This document shows positions 47,362 through 55,574 of a stretch of DNA of 64,000 bases, in pieces. The stretch comes from CAJCJE01 sp035948315 (GTDB taxonomy: Bacteria; Actinomycetota; Actinomycetes; Mycobacteriales; Pseudonocardiaceae), in assembly GCA_035948315.1 (NCBI GenBank), contig DASZJG010000036.1:47780-111779 (forward strand), in the 5' to 3' direction. Within the stretch, counting starts at the first letter, position 1; every line of letters begins with the position of its first letter. The notes under the pieces were generated by a model. That model was not told the origin of the DNA. It did no database searches and was given only the letters and a program-made list of their open reading frames with translations. Both the position numbers and the translations under genes were made by a program.

Positions 47362-47379
47362 TCTGGACGTTGGTCCAGA
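47362..47379. promoter_or_regulatory. TetR operator O1 (amidase side)
   Basis: TCTGGAC (47362-47368) and GTCCAGA (47373-47379) are perfect arms around GTTG, 30 bp upstream of the preferred amidase start. A second, slightly diverged copy lies 32 bp away beside the TetR start. Confidence 0.7.
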
Positions 47380-47393
47380 GAGTCTGCGACATC

Positions 47394-47411
47394 ATCGGAC
47401 GGATGTCCAGA
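47394..47411. promoter_or_regulatory. TetR operator O2 (regulator side)
   Basis: GGAC (47397-47400) and GTCCAGA (47405-47411) reproduce the core GGAC-N4-GTCC of O1, 20 bp upstream of the TetR start. Paired operators suggest joint control of both divergent genes. Confidence 0.65.
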
Positions 47412-47430
47412 GTGGGTTTAGGCTCACGGG

Positions 47431-48027
47431 ATGCCGATCCGCCCGCCGACCCATCGCGCGCGGGGCCTTGCCCGACGCGAGGCGCTGCTGCGCGCCGCCT
47501 TCGACGTCGTACTGGAGCACGGCATCGAGGGCGCGACCCACCGGCGCATCGCGCAGGCGGCCGACATGCCGCTGTCCACGACGAGCTACTTCTTCAGCTC
47601 ACTGGACGAGTTGCTGGCCGAGGCCATCACGCTGGCCTTCGCCGAGGTCATGACGCAGACGCACGCCGCGATCGTGGCCGTGCATCGGAGCAGTTCCTCG
47701 ACGGCGCAGCTCGCCGAGCTGATCACCGACTTCCTGCTGGAATCGCCGCGCGCCGGCCTGATCGCCCAGTTCGAGGCGTATCTCGCGGTGGACCGCAGGC
47801 CGGAACTGCGGGCCGCGATCGCGAACGTGATCGAGAGCTACCAGGACGCGATCGGCACCGGCCTGCGCCTGTTCGACATCGAGGCGACGCCGCACCGGAT
47901 CCGGTTGCTGCTCGCGATGTTCGACGGCTTCGCCATCCAGCGCATCGCCCATCCCCGGCCTGACGACCGCGAGATGCTCCGCGCGGCCCTCCACGAGTTG
48001 CTGACCGGTTTCCGAGGCTCGGCGTAA
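47431..48027 (+). CDS. TetR-family transcriptional regulator
   Basis: The 198-residue protein starts at ATG 47431. Its helix-turn-helix is ATHRRIAQAADMPLSTTSYFFSSLDELLAEAI (residues about 36-67), followed by the TetR_C_7-like (RcdA-type) helical ligand domain with AGLIAQFEAYLAVDRRPELR. It is divergent from the amidase gene, with two GGAC-N4-GTCC dyads between, so repression of both genes is likely. The ligand may be an amide or its product. Confidence 0.9.
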   Translation: MPIRPPTHRARGLARREALLRAAFDVVLEHGIEGATHRRIAQAADMPLSTTSYFFSSLDELLAEAITLAFAEVMTQTHAAIVAVHRSSSSTAQLAELITDFLLESPRAGLIAQFEAYLAVDRRPELRAAIANVIESYQDAIGTGLRLFDIEATPHRIRLLLAMFDGFAIQRIAHPRPDDREMLRAALHELLTGFRGSA

Positions 48028-48131
48028 ACGGGGAATATTCAAGTTTGACAGTTACTGCCGAGACGTGTTCGACCAGCGGGAACGTCCGAAATGGTCGGCC
48101 GTTCACGCGCTCGCGCGGGGTGGTGATCGCC

Positions 48132-48176
48132 TTGACAGTCCGTAACGGCCGGTACGACGCTCTGAGAGCGCTCCCA
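48132..48176 (+). promoter_or_regulatory. Promoter and CebR-like operator of the GH16 gene
   Basis: TTGACA (48132-48137) and TACGAC (48153-48158) form a possible promoter with a short spacer. Immediately downstream TGAGAGCGCTCCCA (48163-48176) differs by one base from TGGGAGCGCTCCCA, the known CebR/CelR operator of actinobacterial cellulose and beta-glucan regulons. LacI-type repression relieved by oligosaccharides is expected. The repressor gene is not in the window. Confidence 0.72.
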
Positions 48177-48224
48177 GTGAGCACATCCGTTCCCTGCCAA
48201 CACACCCCGGAGGTCAGGAGCCCA

Positions 48225-49145
48225 ATGTCATCGACCAGATTACGGTTCGTCGGGCGACGGCGATGGTTGGTCGCGGGTGCGGTGGTCCTGTCCCAGCTGG
48301 GACTGGTCGCGACCATGACCATCGCCGCCCCGGCGGCCAATGCGGACGTTCCCGGACCGCCGTCGGGCTGGACCACCGCGTTCAGCGACGACTTCAACGG
48401 CGCCGCTGGGAGCGCTCCCGACTCCGGGAACTGGGTCTACGACACCGGTCCCGGCTCGAATTTCGGCACCGGCGAGATCGAGACCATGACGAACTCGACC
48501 GCCAACACCTACCTCGACGGCAACGGCAACCTGAACATCACCGCGCTGTCCGACGGCAACGGCAACTGGACGTCCGGCCGGATCCACACCGGGGCGATCG
48601 TGGGTGCGCCAGCCGGTGGCCAGCTTGAGGTGACCGCGTCGATCCAGCAGCCCAACCCGGGCAACGGGCTCGGCTACTGGCCCGCGTTCTGGATGCTCGG
48701 TCCCGGCCAGTGGCCGGAGAACGGCGAGATCGACATCTTGGAGGACGTCAACGCGCTGTCCGAGCACTCCGGCACGTTCCACTGTGGAACGGATCCGGGC
48801 GGCCCGTGCAACGAGGGCAACGGCATCGGCAGCGGACTTCAGGGCTGCGGTGGCTGCCAGGACGGCTATCACACCTATTCGGTGATCGTGAACCGCGAGA
48901 ACACCTCGGCCGAATCGATCACCTGGTACCTGGACGGCAACCAGTTCTTCCAGGTCAACGAGAACCAGGTGGACACCGCGACCTGGCAGGCGGCGGTGGA
49001 CCACAACTTCATGATCATCTTTGATCTGGCGATGGGCGGCGGCTACCCGAACGGCGTGTGCGGCTGCACCTCACCCAGCGGCGGCACCACCTCGGGCGGC
49101 ACCATGAGCGTCGCCTACGTCGCCGCGTACACCACGAACAGCTAG
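48225..49145 (+). CDS. Secreted GH16 endo-beta-1,3-glucanase (laminarinase-like)
   Basis: The 306-residue protein has a signal peptide (RRRWLVAGAVVLSQLGLVAT, cleavage near ANADV-PG, about residue 40) and one GH16 domain with the catalytic motif NGEIDILEDVN, giving the two glutamates and the Asp of ExDxxE, and preceding YWPAFWMLGP. The family cleaves beta-1,3 or mixed beta-1,3/1,4 glucans. ATG 48225 follows GGAGGTCAGGAG. A CebR-like box lies in its promoter and another, TGGGAGCGCTCCCG, inside the gene at 48407-48420. A hairpin terminator follows. Confidence 0.92.
   Translation: MSSTRLRFVGRRRWLVAGAVVLSQLGLVATMTIAAPAANADVPGPPSGWTTAFSDDFNGAAGSAPDSGNWVYDTGPGSNFGTGEIETMTNSTANTYLDGNGNLNITALSDGNGNWTSGRIHTGAIVGAPAGGQLEVTASIQQPNPGNGLGYWPAFWMLGPGQWPENGEIDILEDVNALSEHSGTFHCGTDPGGPCNEGNGIGSGLQGCGGCQDGYHTYSVIVNRENTSAESITWYLDGNQFFQVNENQVDTATWQAAVDHNFMIIFDLAMGGGYPNGVCGCTSPSGGTTSGGTMSVAYVAAYTTNS
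48407..48420. promoter_or_regulatory. Intragenic CebR-like box
   Basis: TGGGAGCGCTCCCG inside the GH16 coding region matches 13 of 14 bases of the CebR consensus. It lies 244 bp downstream of the promoter copy, a distance compatible with looping by a LacI-family tetramer or a roadblock. It could also be a chance match in coding DNA. Confidence 0.5.
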
Positions 49146-49158
49146 CGCGAATTCCCTT

Positions 49159-49190
49159 GCGGCGTGCCGGATGTCCACCCGGCACGCCGC
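49159..49190. terminator. Hairpin between the GH16 and PPOX genes
   Basis: Perfect 12-bp arms (49159-49170 GCGGCGTGCCGG and 49179-49190 CCGGCACGCCGC) with an 8-base loop lie in the convergent intergenic gap, 14 bases after the GH16 stop. They can serve both directions. Confidence 0.82.
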
Positions 49191-49197
49191 TTCGCGC

Positions 49198-49725
49198 TCA
49201 GCGGTCGAAGCGCCAGCGGGTCGCGCCGAACGGCTCCACGTTGGCCACCCCCACCGCCTTGTGGAAGGTGAACCGGTAGACGTGCCAGGGCGGCGGGCCC
49301 GCGCTGGGCGCGCAGAACGGCGCGGTCAGCCCTTCGCCGCCCTCGTCGACCTCGGCAGGCCAGCCGCCCGCGTGATAGCCGGTGGCGACCCTGGCCAGCG
49401 TGTCCGCGTCGGTCACCCGCGCCGCCGTGCCGTCCAGCACCACGTCGATCCCGGGCAGCTGAACGGAAATCGTGCACCTCGGGTTGACCGCGAGATCACG
49501 CGACTTGCGCGCGGCCGGGCCGCTGATGAAGTAGACGTCGCCGTCCAGCCACTGCGCGCCGACCCCGGCCGCGTGCGGCGTGCCGTCCAGCCGGCAGGTG
49601 CCCAGGAAGTAGGTGACCACCGCGTCCGGCCCGGCGGAAAGGCCCGCGCGGGCGCGATCCCAGGCCAGTTCGGGAAAGCCGTACTGGTCGAGGTTGGTGA
49701 TCTCGGCGGGGTTCAGGTCGGTCAT
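49198..49725 (-). CDS. Pyridoxamine-5'-phosphate-oxidase-like FMN/F420-binding protein
   Basis: The 175-residue protein has the split-barrel pattern FLGTCRLDGTPHAAGVGAQW then LDGDVYFISGPAARKSRDLA, NPRCTISVQLPGIDVVLDGTAARV and a C-terminal WHVYRFTFHKAVGV. Such proteins bind FMN or F420 and reduce or detoxify small molecules. ATG 49725 overlaps the stop of the DHFR-like gene by four bases, so both are in one operon. No residue singles out the cofactor. Confidence 0.87.
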   Translation of the reverse strand: MTDLNPAEITNLDQYGFPELAWDRARAGLSAGPDAVVTYFLGTCRLDGTPHAAGVGAQWLDGDVYFISGPAARKSRDLAVNPRCTISVQLPGIDVVLDGTAARVTDADTLARVATGYHAGGWPAEVDEGGEGLTAPFCAPSAGPPPWHVYRFTFHKAVGVANVEPFGATRWRFDR

Positions 49726-50267
49726 GCCGCACCCACCCGGTAGTCGAGCAGCACCAGCCGCTCGTCGAGCACCGTGCTGCCGACCAGTCGCAGGTCGGCC
49801 GGTGGCACCTCGGCGAACGCGGGCTGCTCCCCCGCCGTGCCGTGGATCATCGGGAACACCATCAGGCGCAGCCCGTCCACCAGCCCGAGCCGGAGCAGGC
49901 TGTGCACCAGCGCGGGACTGCCGATCGTGCGCATGGGCAGCCCGTCCGGATTCGCCTTCAGCGCCGGCACCGCGGTCTCGATCCCCTCGCTGATCAGCGT
50001 GGTGTTCGGCCAGGTCAGCGGTTCGGTGATGGTCTTGGAGAAGACGATCTTGGGCAACTCCGCCATGCGCGACGGGCCCTGCGCGGCGACCTCCGCCATC
50101 TGCCGATACGTGTTGGCGCCCATCAGCATGACGTGGTCCTCGGCGAGTTGGGCATCGATCCACCCGTCCAGGTCGGGCCCGCCGTAGCCCCAGAACGCGA
50201 CCGGTTTCGGTCCCGGCCCGACAAACCCGTCGACGCTGCCGAAGATGTCCACCCGCAACTCGCGCAC
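49722..50267 (-). CDS. RibD C-terminal/DHFR-like reductase family protein
   Basis: The 181-residue protein starts at GTG 50267 (VRELRVDIFGSVDGFVGPGP) with GGAGGAATC as ribosome site. Signatures are HVMLMGANTYRQMAEVAAQG, LPKIVFSKTITEPLTWPNTT, MRTIGSPALVHSLLRLGLVDGLRLMVFPMIHG. It is the third RibD-C-like protein in the window. It is coupled to a PPOX-like flavoprotein (ATGA overlap), so the two may form a small redox pathway. The substrate is unknown. Confidence 0.9.
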   Translation of the reverse strand: MRELRVDIFGSVDGFVGPGPKPVAFWGYGGPDLDGWIDAQLAEDHVMLMGANTYRQMAEVAAQGPSRMAELPKIVFSKTITEPLTWPNTTLISEGIETAVPALKANPDGLPMRTIGSPALVHSLLRLGLVDGLRLMVFPMIHGTAGEQPAFAEVPPADLRLVGSTVLDERLVLLDYRVGAA

Positions 50268-50334
50268 GATTCCTCCTCGCTTCGTTCCGATCACGTGTAA
50301 CCGTTATGACCGGACGCGGACCGGAGAATCATCG

Positions 50335-50925
50335 CTACGGATAGATCTTCTCGTGGTCGTGCAGCATGGCCACGTACTTCACGATGCGCGCGGCGCGGGT
50401 CGCGGGCCTTTTCGCTTCGCCGATCCGGTACAGCACGGAGAACCGGTTCCTCGAGTCCAGCGTCGCGAAGAACTCGCTCGCCTCCGGGTCGGCGTCCAGT
50501 GCCTGCCGCAGGTCGTCGGGCACCTCGATGTTCCTGGGCGACGCGTAGGCCGCGTCCCACCGGCCGTCCGCCTTCGCCCGCTCGACCTCGGCCAGCCCGG
50601 CCGGCCGCATCCGGTCGTCGGCGATCAGCTTCGCCACGCGCTGCCGGTTCACCTGCGACCATCTGCTGGTCGCCGTGCGCCGACAGAAGCGCTGCAACCA
50701 GTACGTGTCGTCGACGCGGTCCTTCTGCCCGTCGATCCAGCCGTAGCACAAGGCGACGTCCAGGGCCTGCGAGTAGTCGACCGACTCGATCCCGCTGGCC
50801 TTCTTCGCGATCTTCAACCAGATTCCGGTGGACGTCGTGTGCTCGGCGGCCAACCAGCTCTCGAAATCCGCTGCCGACGCGAATTCCATCGTCGGCCGAT
50901 CGCCCTTCTTGACGGCTCCGCTCAT
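50335..50925 (-). CDS. YdeI/OmpD-associated family protein
   Basis: The 196-residue protein contains FESWLAAEHTTSTGIWLKIA, ALCYGWIDGQKDRVDDTYWLQRF and a C-terminal Lys-rich RIGEAKRPATRAARIVKYVA, the pattern of the bacteriocin-protection (YdeI/OmpD-associated) family. Function is poorly known. ATG 50925 is used; an internal Met (MEFASAADF, residue 13) is an alternative. It is divergent from the PL7-like gene over 83 bp. Confidence 0.87.
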   Translation of the reverse strand: MSGAVKKGDRPTMEFASAADFESWLAAEHTTSTGIWLKIAKKASGIESVDYSQALDVALCYGWIDGQKDRVDDTYWLQRFCRRTATSRWSQVNRQRVAKLIADDRMRPAGLAEVERAKADGRWDAAYASPRNIEVPDDLRQALDADPEASEFFATLDSRNRFSVLYRIGEAKRPATRAARIVKYVAMLHDHEKIYP

Positions 50926-50986
50926 CGGGCAACCCTAGTTCACAACAGAGGACCAACTGTGAACTTTCTCGGATACCTCCGACCTT

Positions 50987-51002
50987 TGAAAACGTTTACA
51001 CT
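50987..51002 (+). promoter_or_regulatory. LacI-type operator and -10 box of the PL7-like gene
   Basis: TGAAAACGTTTACA contains the CG-centred dyad AAACGTTT typical of LacI/GalR sites. It overlaps TACACT (50997-51002), a good -10 six bases before the ATG at 51009, so the mRNA would be leaderless or nearly so and repressible at the promoter. Confidence 0.6.
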
Positions 51003-51008
51003 CGCCGC

Positions 51009-51659
51009 ATGAACAAGACCATGCGCAGGTTTGTCATCCCGGTGGCCGCGCTGGCCACGATTCTGTGCTGCGCCGGCCCCGCGGTGGCTGCGGGCAGTCC
51101 GACCGCCGGACTCACCCAGTACACCGATGACTATTCGGTGCAGCACCCTTACGATCTCCCGCAGGCCGACCGGTTCTCGGTGACCGCCGGACCGGAGTAC
51201 AACGCCTGGATCCAGAAGGGCGACAAGCCGTTCAAGCAAGGCTCGGGAACCGGCCCACGCACGGAAATGCGCTGGCACACCAACTGGAACGAGACCGAGC
51301 ACCAGTGGCAGGGCGACGTGCTGATCGACTCCGGCACCAACGGCGCCTGCATCATGCAGGTCAAGGGCGACACCGGCGGCGAAGCCATCTACATCAACAC
51401 GCACGACAACGGCAACATCTACAACAGCGTGAACAACACGCCGCTGGCCACGAACATGTGGGGCAAGTGGTTCCAGCTCAACACCGACTTCAACCCGGCC
51501 AACGGAACCGTGCACGTGTGGATCAACGGTTCGCTGGTGCTGACCACGCGCTACTCGGCTCCGGCGAGCAAGGTCTGGTACTTCAAGAACGGTGTCTACA
51601 ACACCTCCGGCGCGAAGGCCGAGGCGCACTTCAAGGACATCACCTTCTGGCAGAAGTGA
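51009..51659 (+). CDS. Secreted polysaccharide-lyase-like (PL7/PL20-type jelly-roll) protein
   Basis: The 216-residue protein has a signal peptide (FVIPVAALATILCCAGPAVA, cleavage near AVAAG) and a concanavalin-like jelly roll of about 185 residues. Three family blocks can be aligned: GPRTEMRWHT (RTExR), IMQVKGD at the QIH position and WYFKNGVYNTS (YFKxGxY). The His of QIH, catalytic in alginate lyases, appears as Lys. It may be a glucuronan-lyase-like variant or a non-catalytic binder. ATG 51009 is used. A strong terminator follows the gene. Confidence 0.78.
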   Translation: MNKTMRRFVIPVAALATILCCAGPAVAAGSPTAGLTQYTDDYSVQHPYDLPQADRFSVTAGPEYNAWIQKGDKPFKQGSGTGPRTEMRWHTNWNETEHQWQGDVLIDSGTNGACIMQVKGDTGGEAIYINTHDNGNIYNSVNNTPLATNMWGKWFQLNTDFNPANGTVHVWINGSLVLTTRYSAPASKVWYFKNGVYNTSGAKAEAHFKDITFWQK

Positions 51660-51669
51660 ACCGCCACCG

Positions 51670-51710
51670 GTTCGGGGCCGCTCCCTGTTGTCCGTGGAGC
51701 GGCCCCGAAC
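51670..51710. terminator. Strong bidirectional hairpin
   Basis: Perfect 15-bp arms (51670-51684 and 51696-51710) with an 11-base loop lie between the convergent PL7-like and AhpD-like genes, 10 bases after each stop. Confidence 0.88.
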
Positions 51711-51720
51711 TGACCCCCAG

Positions 51721-52191
51721 TCAGGCGAACTGGCCAGGCTGGTACTCCCCCGCAGGCTGCTTGACGATCACGTTCATCCGGTTGTACGCGTTGATCAGCG
51801 CGATGAGCGACACCAGCGCGCCCTGCTGGTCCTCGTCGAAGTGCTTGGCCACGTTGGCCCACACGTCGTCCGGAACGCCCGAGCCGTCCGCGAGCCGGGT
51901 GCCCAGCTCGGCCAGCTCCAGAGCGGCCCGCTCCGGCTCGGTGAACACGGTCGCCTCGCGCCACGCCGCCACCATCGCCAGCCGCACCGCGCTCTGGCCC
52001 GCCGCGGCCGCGTCCTTGGTGTGCATGTCCAGGCACATCCCGCAGCCGTTGATCTGGCTGGCCCGGATCTTCACCAGTTCCTGCGTCGAGGCCGGCAAGG
52101 TCGTCTCCGACAGCGCCCGGCCCGCCGAGTTGATGTGCCGGAAGAACTTGGCGATGCCCTGGTTGGTGAACAGGTTGAGTCGCGCATCCAT
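51721..52191 (-). CDS. AhpD-like / carboxymuconolactone decarboxylase-family peroxidase
   Basis: The 156-residue protein has the AhpD active-site motif INGCGMCLDMHTKDA (CxxCxxxH) preceded by ELVKIRASQ. Enzymes with this motif act as alkylhydroperoxidases or thiol-disulfide partners in the cytoplasm. ATG 52191 (MDARLNLFTNQGIAKF) has GGAG upstream; ATG 52203 would add four residues. It is convergent with the PL7-like gene and divergent, 131 bp, from the alpha-mannosidase gene. Confidence 0.88.
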   Translation of the reverse strand: MDARLNLFTNQGIAKFFRHINSAGRALSETTLPASTQELVKIRASQINGCGMCLDMHTKDAAAAGQSAVRLAMVAAWREATVFTEPERAALELAELGTRLADGSGVPDDVWANVAKHFDEDQQGALVSLIALINAYNRMNVIVKQPAGEYQPGQFA

Positions 52192-52322
52192 GATGATCTC
52201 CATAAGTCTCGTTCGCGGTGACAGGACGAAGACACGCCAGCCCGCCCGGATGTGACAGCCCCCGGTGTGACCTGAGCCGCACCCGTCCGGAACGCCGAGC
52301 GCGGTCGGTTCGTTGAGGGCGA

Positions 52323-54932
52323 ATGAAGGTCACGCTCGTGCCGCGCACGCACTTCGACCTCGCCTGGTGGGCGAAGTGGACGATCTTCCGGCACATGTTC
52401 GAGGACAACTTCGCCAACATCGTGCGGGCACTGGAACACGATCCGGAACTGCGGTTCACCCTGGACAGCCAGGCCGAGCTGGCGTTGTGGTGGCTGGAGG
52501 GCACCGAGCTGCCCGGCGGACGCAGGGAGCGGTACGAGCGGCTGGTTCGGCTGGTGGCGTCCGGGCAGTTGCAGATCGGGCCGGGCATGGTGCTGCCGGA
52601 CATGTTCCTCACCGACCCGGAACTGGTCGTCGACAACCTGCTGCTCGGCGAGCGGATCTGCCGCGAGCTGGGCGTGCCGCGCGCGGTCGGCATCGACTGG
52701 TCGGACATCTTCGGCTACCCGGCCGAGCTGCCGAAGCTGCTCGGCGACTTCGGACACCGGGTGCTGTTCCTGTCCCGGGGCGTGCCGCCGGAACTGGCCG
52801 AGGAGCCCGCGTTCTGGTGGGAGGCCGGCGATGGCAGCCGGGTGCTGGTGGTGGTGCAGCTCGGCGGCTACGACTCGGGACGGCGCTTCGGCGAGAACCT
52901 CGACCGGTCGGTCGCCCTGATTTCTCGGCTGATCAACCGGTTCGGCGCGCGGCTCGATCGGGCGGGCATGGACGATCTGCTGGTCTACGTGGGCACCGAC
53001 CATTCCGGGATTCGCGAGAACCTGGCCGAGCACGTCCGACGGTGTCGGGAGGCGTTTCCGAAGCTGGAGTTCCGGATCGCCACCAACGAGGAGTACGCCC
53101 GCGACCTGCGACCGGACGAGCTGCGGCTCAGGACGTGGCGCGGCGAACTCGCCGGGACGGTGACCATCGACCGGCCGATTCTGCGTGGCGTCAGTTCCAG
53201 TCGGATGTATCTCAAGCAGGCCAACGAGCGGATCGTGCGCCTGGTGCGACAGGCCGAGCGGGCGTCGGCGCTGGCGGTGTTGCGGCGCGGACCGGGGTTC
53301 GGCTATCCGCAGGAGGCGTTCATCGGGCTCAAACGACGGCTGCTGGTGCTCCAGTCGCATGACGCGCTCACCGGATGTGGCGTGGACGCGGTCGCCAGGG
53401 ACATGCTCGCCGTCTACGACGACCTTGAGGTGTTGGCCAATCGGCTGCTGCACGAGGCACTCGCCGCGCTCGCCGGCCAGCATGCCGCCTATGGCAACGG
53501 TTTCCAGTACGGCATGCCGCCGAGCAGACGCTTCAGCCTGTGGAACCCGCTCCCCTACCCGACGTCCCAGGTCGCCATCGTCGATGTGCCGGAGGAGTTG
53601 CGGGGCGGTGGGTTGCGCGCGGAGGTGGCTGGGCGACCGGCGCAGGTCCAGCGCTTGGCCGACGGCACGGCCGCCGTGCGAGCCGAGGTCGGCGGATTCG
53701 GCAGTGTTGCGGTGGAGTTGGCGCGGCGGCCGTTGGCCGGCCGGCAGCGGCGGCCCGGCAACGGGACGGTGATCGACAACGGACTGGTGCGGGTGCGCGC
53801 GGCGGAGGACGGCACCGTCGAGTTGACGGACCTCCTTACCGGGCAACGAGTCGGCGGCCTCCTGCGGTTTCAGAGCGTCGGCGATCGGGGCGATCTCTAC
53901 AACTTCGACGCGTCCGGCGAGACGGTCAGCACGCTCGGCGGGAAGGCGCAGATTCGGTGTGTGGCGGCCGGGCCGCTGGTGTGGGAGCTGGAGATCGGCA
54001 CGCGGTTGCGGCTGCCGGGCGGGCTCGATCCGGCGATGCCGCACCAGTATCTGCGCTGGGCCAAGATCGGCATCGACTGGGCGGTGCCGAGGGCCCGGCT
54101 GCCGCGCTGGCTGACCTGGCGGGAGCGCAGCCGGCCGGCAGGTCCGGACGTGCTGGTGGACATCGGTACGCGGGTGCGGCTGACCGCGGACAGCAGGACG
54201 GTCGACTGTGTGACCACTGTGGACAATCGGGCGCGCGATCATCGACTGCGGGTGGTGTTCCCGGTCGGCGAGGCCGTCGACCATTCGCGGGCGGAGAGCA
54301 CGTTCGGCGTTCGGTCGTATCCGATCGTGTCCGGCGATCCGAACTGGAAGGCGCGCACGACCTGGATGGAACAGCCGTTCAACGAGCATGTGACGCAGGG
54401 CCTGGTCGCGGCCGGGCGGGTGGCCGTGTTCAGCAGGGGGCTGCCCGAGTTCGAGGTGAACCGGGACGAGATCGAGTTGACGCTGCTGCGCTGTGTCGGG
54501 CGGCTGAGCAAGGACAATCTGACCTCGCGGCGCGGCGGCGCGGGGCCGGGCGAACCGACGCCGGAGGCGCAATGCCCTGGCGTGCACCGATTCGCCTACG
54601 CCATCACGCTGCTCCAGGACGAGGACGAGGTCGGCCAGGTTCGGGCCGCGCAGGCGTGGCGCAACGGGTTGGTGCGCAGCGTGTCCGGATTGGACACGAA
54701 CGGCGTGCTGGCATGCGCGGATTCGGGCACCGTGTTCTCCTCGCTCAAGGGCGCCGAGGACGGGGAGGGCGCGATCTATCGGGTCTGGGCGGCCGGCGAA
54801 CCCGCGCGGCTGGAGGTCAAGGGGCAGTTCACGCAGATGCGGCGGGTCAGTGTGCGCGAGGAGTTGATCGACGAGGACGGGCCCGAGTTGCGGCCCGGCC
54901 AGACGGCTTCGGTTCGGTTGACTACTGGGTGA
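52323..54932 (+). CDS. GH38 alpha-mannosidase-like glycosidase
   Basis: The 869-residue protein has no signal peptide. The N-terminal catalytic domain opens VTLVPRTHFDLAWWAKW, carrying the HxD zinc ligands of GH38. It contains GIDWSDIFGYPAELPKLL (nucleophile Asp region; canonical proteins read DxFGHS) and VLQSHDALTGCGVDAV (matching HDxITGT). Middle and C-terminal beta domains follow (about 390-869). The order is that of GH38 enzymes, which release mannose from glycans. Substitutions around the active site (FGYP, TGCG) indicate a divergent specificity. ATG 52323 follows GAGGG. Confidence 0.87.
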   Translation: MKVTLVPRTHFDLAWWAKWTIFRHMFEDNFANIVRALEHDPELRFTLDSQAELALWWLEGTELPGGRRERYERLVRLVASGQLQIGPGMVLPDMFLTDPELVVDNLLLGERICRELGVPRAVGIDWSDIFGYPAELPKLLGDFGHRVLFLSRGVPPELAEEPAFWWEAGDGSRVLVVVQLGGYDSGRRFGENLDRSVALISRLINRFGARLDRAGMDDLLVYVGTDHSGIRENLAEHVRRCREAFPKLEFRIATNEEYARDLRPDELRLRTWRGELAGTVTIDRPILRGVSSSRMYLKQANERIVRLVRQAERASALAVLRRGPGFGYPQEAFIGLKRRLLVLQSHDALTGCGVDAVARDMLAVYDDLEVLANRLLHEALAALAGQHAAYGNGFQYGMPPSRRFSLWNPLPYPTSQVAIVDVPEELRGGGLRAEVAGRPAQVQRLADGTAAVRAEVGGFGSVAVELARRPLAGRQRRPGNGTVIDNGLVRVRAAEDGTVELTDLLTGQRVGGLLRFQSVGDRGDLYNFDASGETVSTLGGKAQIRCVAAGPLVWELEIGTRLRLPGGLDPAMPHQYLRWAKIGIDWAVPRARLPRWLTWRERSRPAGPDVLVDIGTRVRLTADSRTVDCVTTVDNRARDHRLRVVFPVGEAVDHSRAESTFGVRSYPIVSGDPNWKARTTWMEQPFNEHVTQGLVAAGRVAVFSRGLPEFEVNRDEIELTLLRCVGRLSKDNLTSRRGGAGPGEPTPEAQCPGVHRFAYAITLLQDEDEVGQVRAAQAWRNGLVRSVSGLDTNGVLACADSGTVFSSLKGAEDGEGAIYRVWAAGEPARLEVKGQFTQMRRVSVREELIDEDGPELRPGQTASVRLTTG

Positions 54933-55548
54933 GGGCGGTCGCCAGCCGGGACAGCTGATCGATGACATCGGCCAGCGGCGGCCGATCCTCCGCCGAGCAC
55001 CAGTCCTGCACGAGGCCGTTGACCGCGCCGATGAACGCGGAGGGCGCCAGTCGACGGTCGCGGTCCGCGATCTCACCCGACTCAACCGCGCCGGCCAGCA
55101 GCGCGTTGATCACCGCCGTCCAGCGGGCGCGGGTCTGCAGGCGATGGCTCTCCACGCTCGGGTTGACGCCGACGATCTCCACGAACGCCACCTTGGCTCG
55201 CCGCAGGTCCGTTGCCGTGCTGTGCAGGTGCGCGCTGACTGCCGCCTCGAACCGCACGCTCAGCGGCTGTCCGGCCGTGCCGGCCAGAGCGGCCGCGACG
55301 GCCTGTTCCGCGTCCTGCTGGATGGTGTCGTAGACGGCGATCAGCAGGGCCTCGCGACCGCTGAACTCCTCGTAGTACTGGCGGGTGGACAGGTTCGCGG
55401 TCCTGGCGATCCGGCCGACCGTGGCCAGCGCGTAACCGACCGTGCCGAACAGTTCGAGACCCGCCTCGATCAGCCGGGCGCGCCGGTCGGCACGACGCTC
55501 CTCGGCGCTGCGACCGCCATAGCGGCCCTGCGGTGCTGGTCGGGTCAC
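54922..55548 (-). CDS. TetR-family transcriptional regulator
   Basis: The 208-residue protein starts at GTG 55548. Its helix-turn-helix is YALATVGRIARTANLSTRQYYEEFSGREALLIAVYD (residues about 39-74). It overlaps the end of the mannosidase gene by 11 bases and is divergent from a methyltransferase gene with only 34 bp between. A dyad sits in the middle of this gap, so the regulator probably controls both its own gene and the methyltransferase. The ligand is unknown. Confidence 0.9.
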   Translation of the reverse strand: MTRPAPQGRYGGRSAEERRADRRARLIEAGLELFGTVGYALATVGRIARTANLSTRQYYEEFSGREALLIAVYDTIQQDAEQAVAAALAGTAGQPLSVRFEAAVSAHLHSTATDLRRAKVAFVEIVGVNPSVESHRLQTRARWTAVINALLAGAVESGEIADRDRRLAPSAFIGAVNGLVQDWCSAEDRPPLADVIDQLSRLATALTQ

Positions 55549-55557
55549 CCGTTGAAG

Positions 55558-55574
55558 CTTAGGGCCACACTAAG
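55558..55574. promoter_or_regulatory. Dyad in the TetR/methyltransferase gap
   Basis: CTTAG (55558-55562) and CTAAG (55570-55574) flank a 7-bp spacer in the centre of the 34-bp divergent intergenic region. The size and position suit a TetR operator. Confidence 0.5.

Noticed and set aside
52071..55085. A 1,004-codon leftward open frame across the GH38 gene
   Set aside because: It is a low-complexity Arg/Pro/His-rich shadow. GH38 motifs lie on the plus strand, and the AhpD-like protein occupies another frame at its end.
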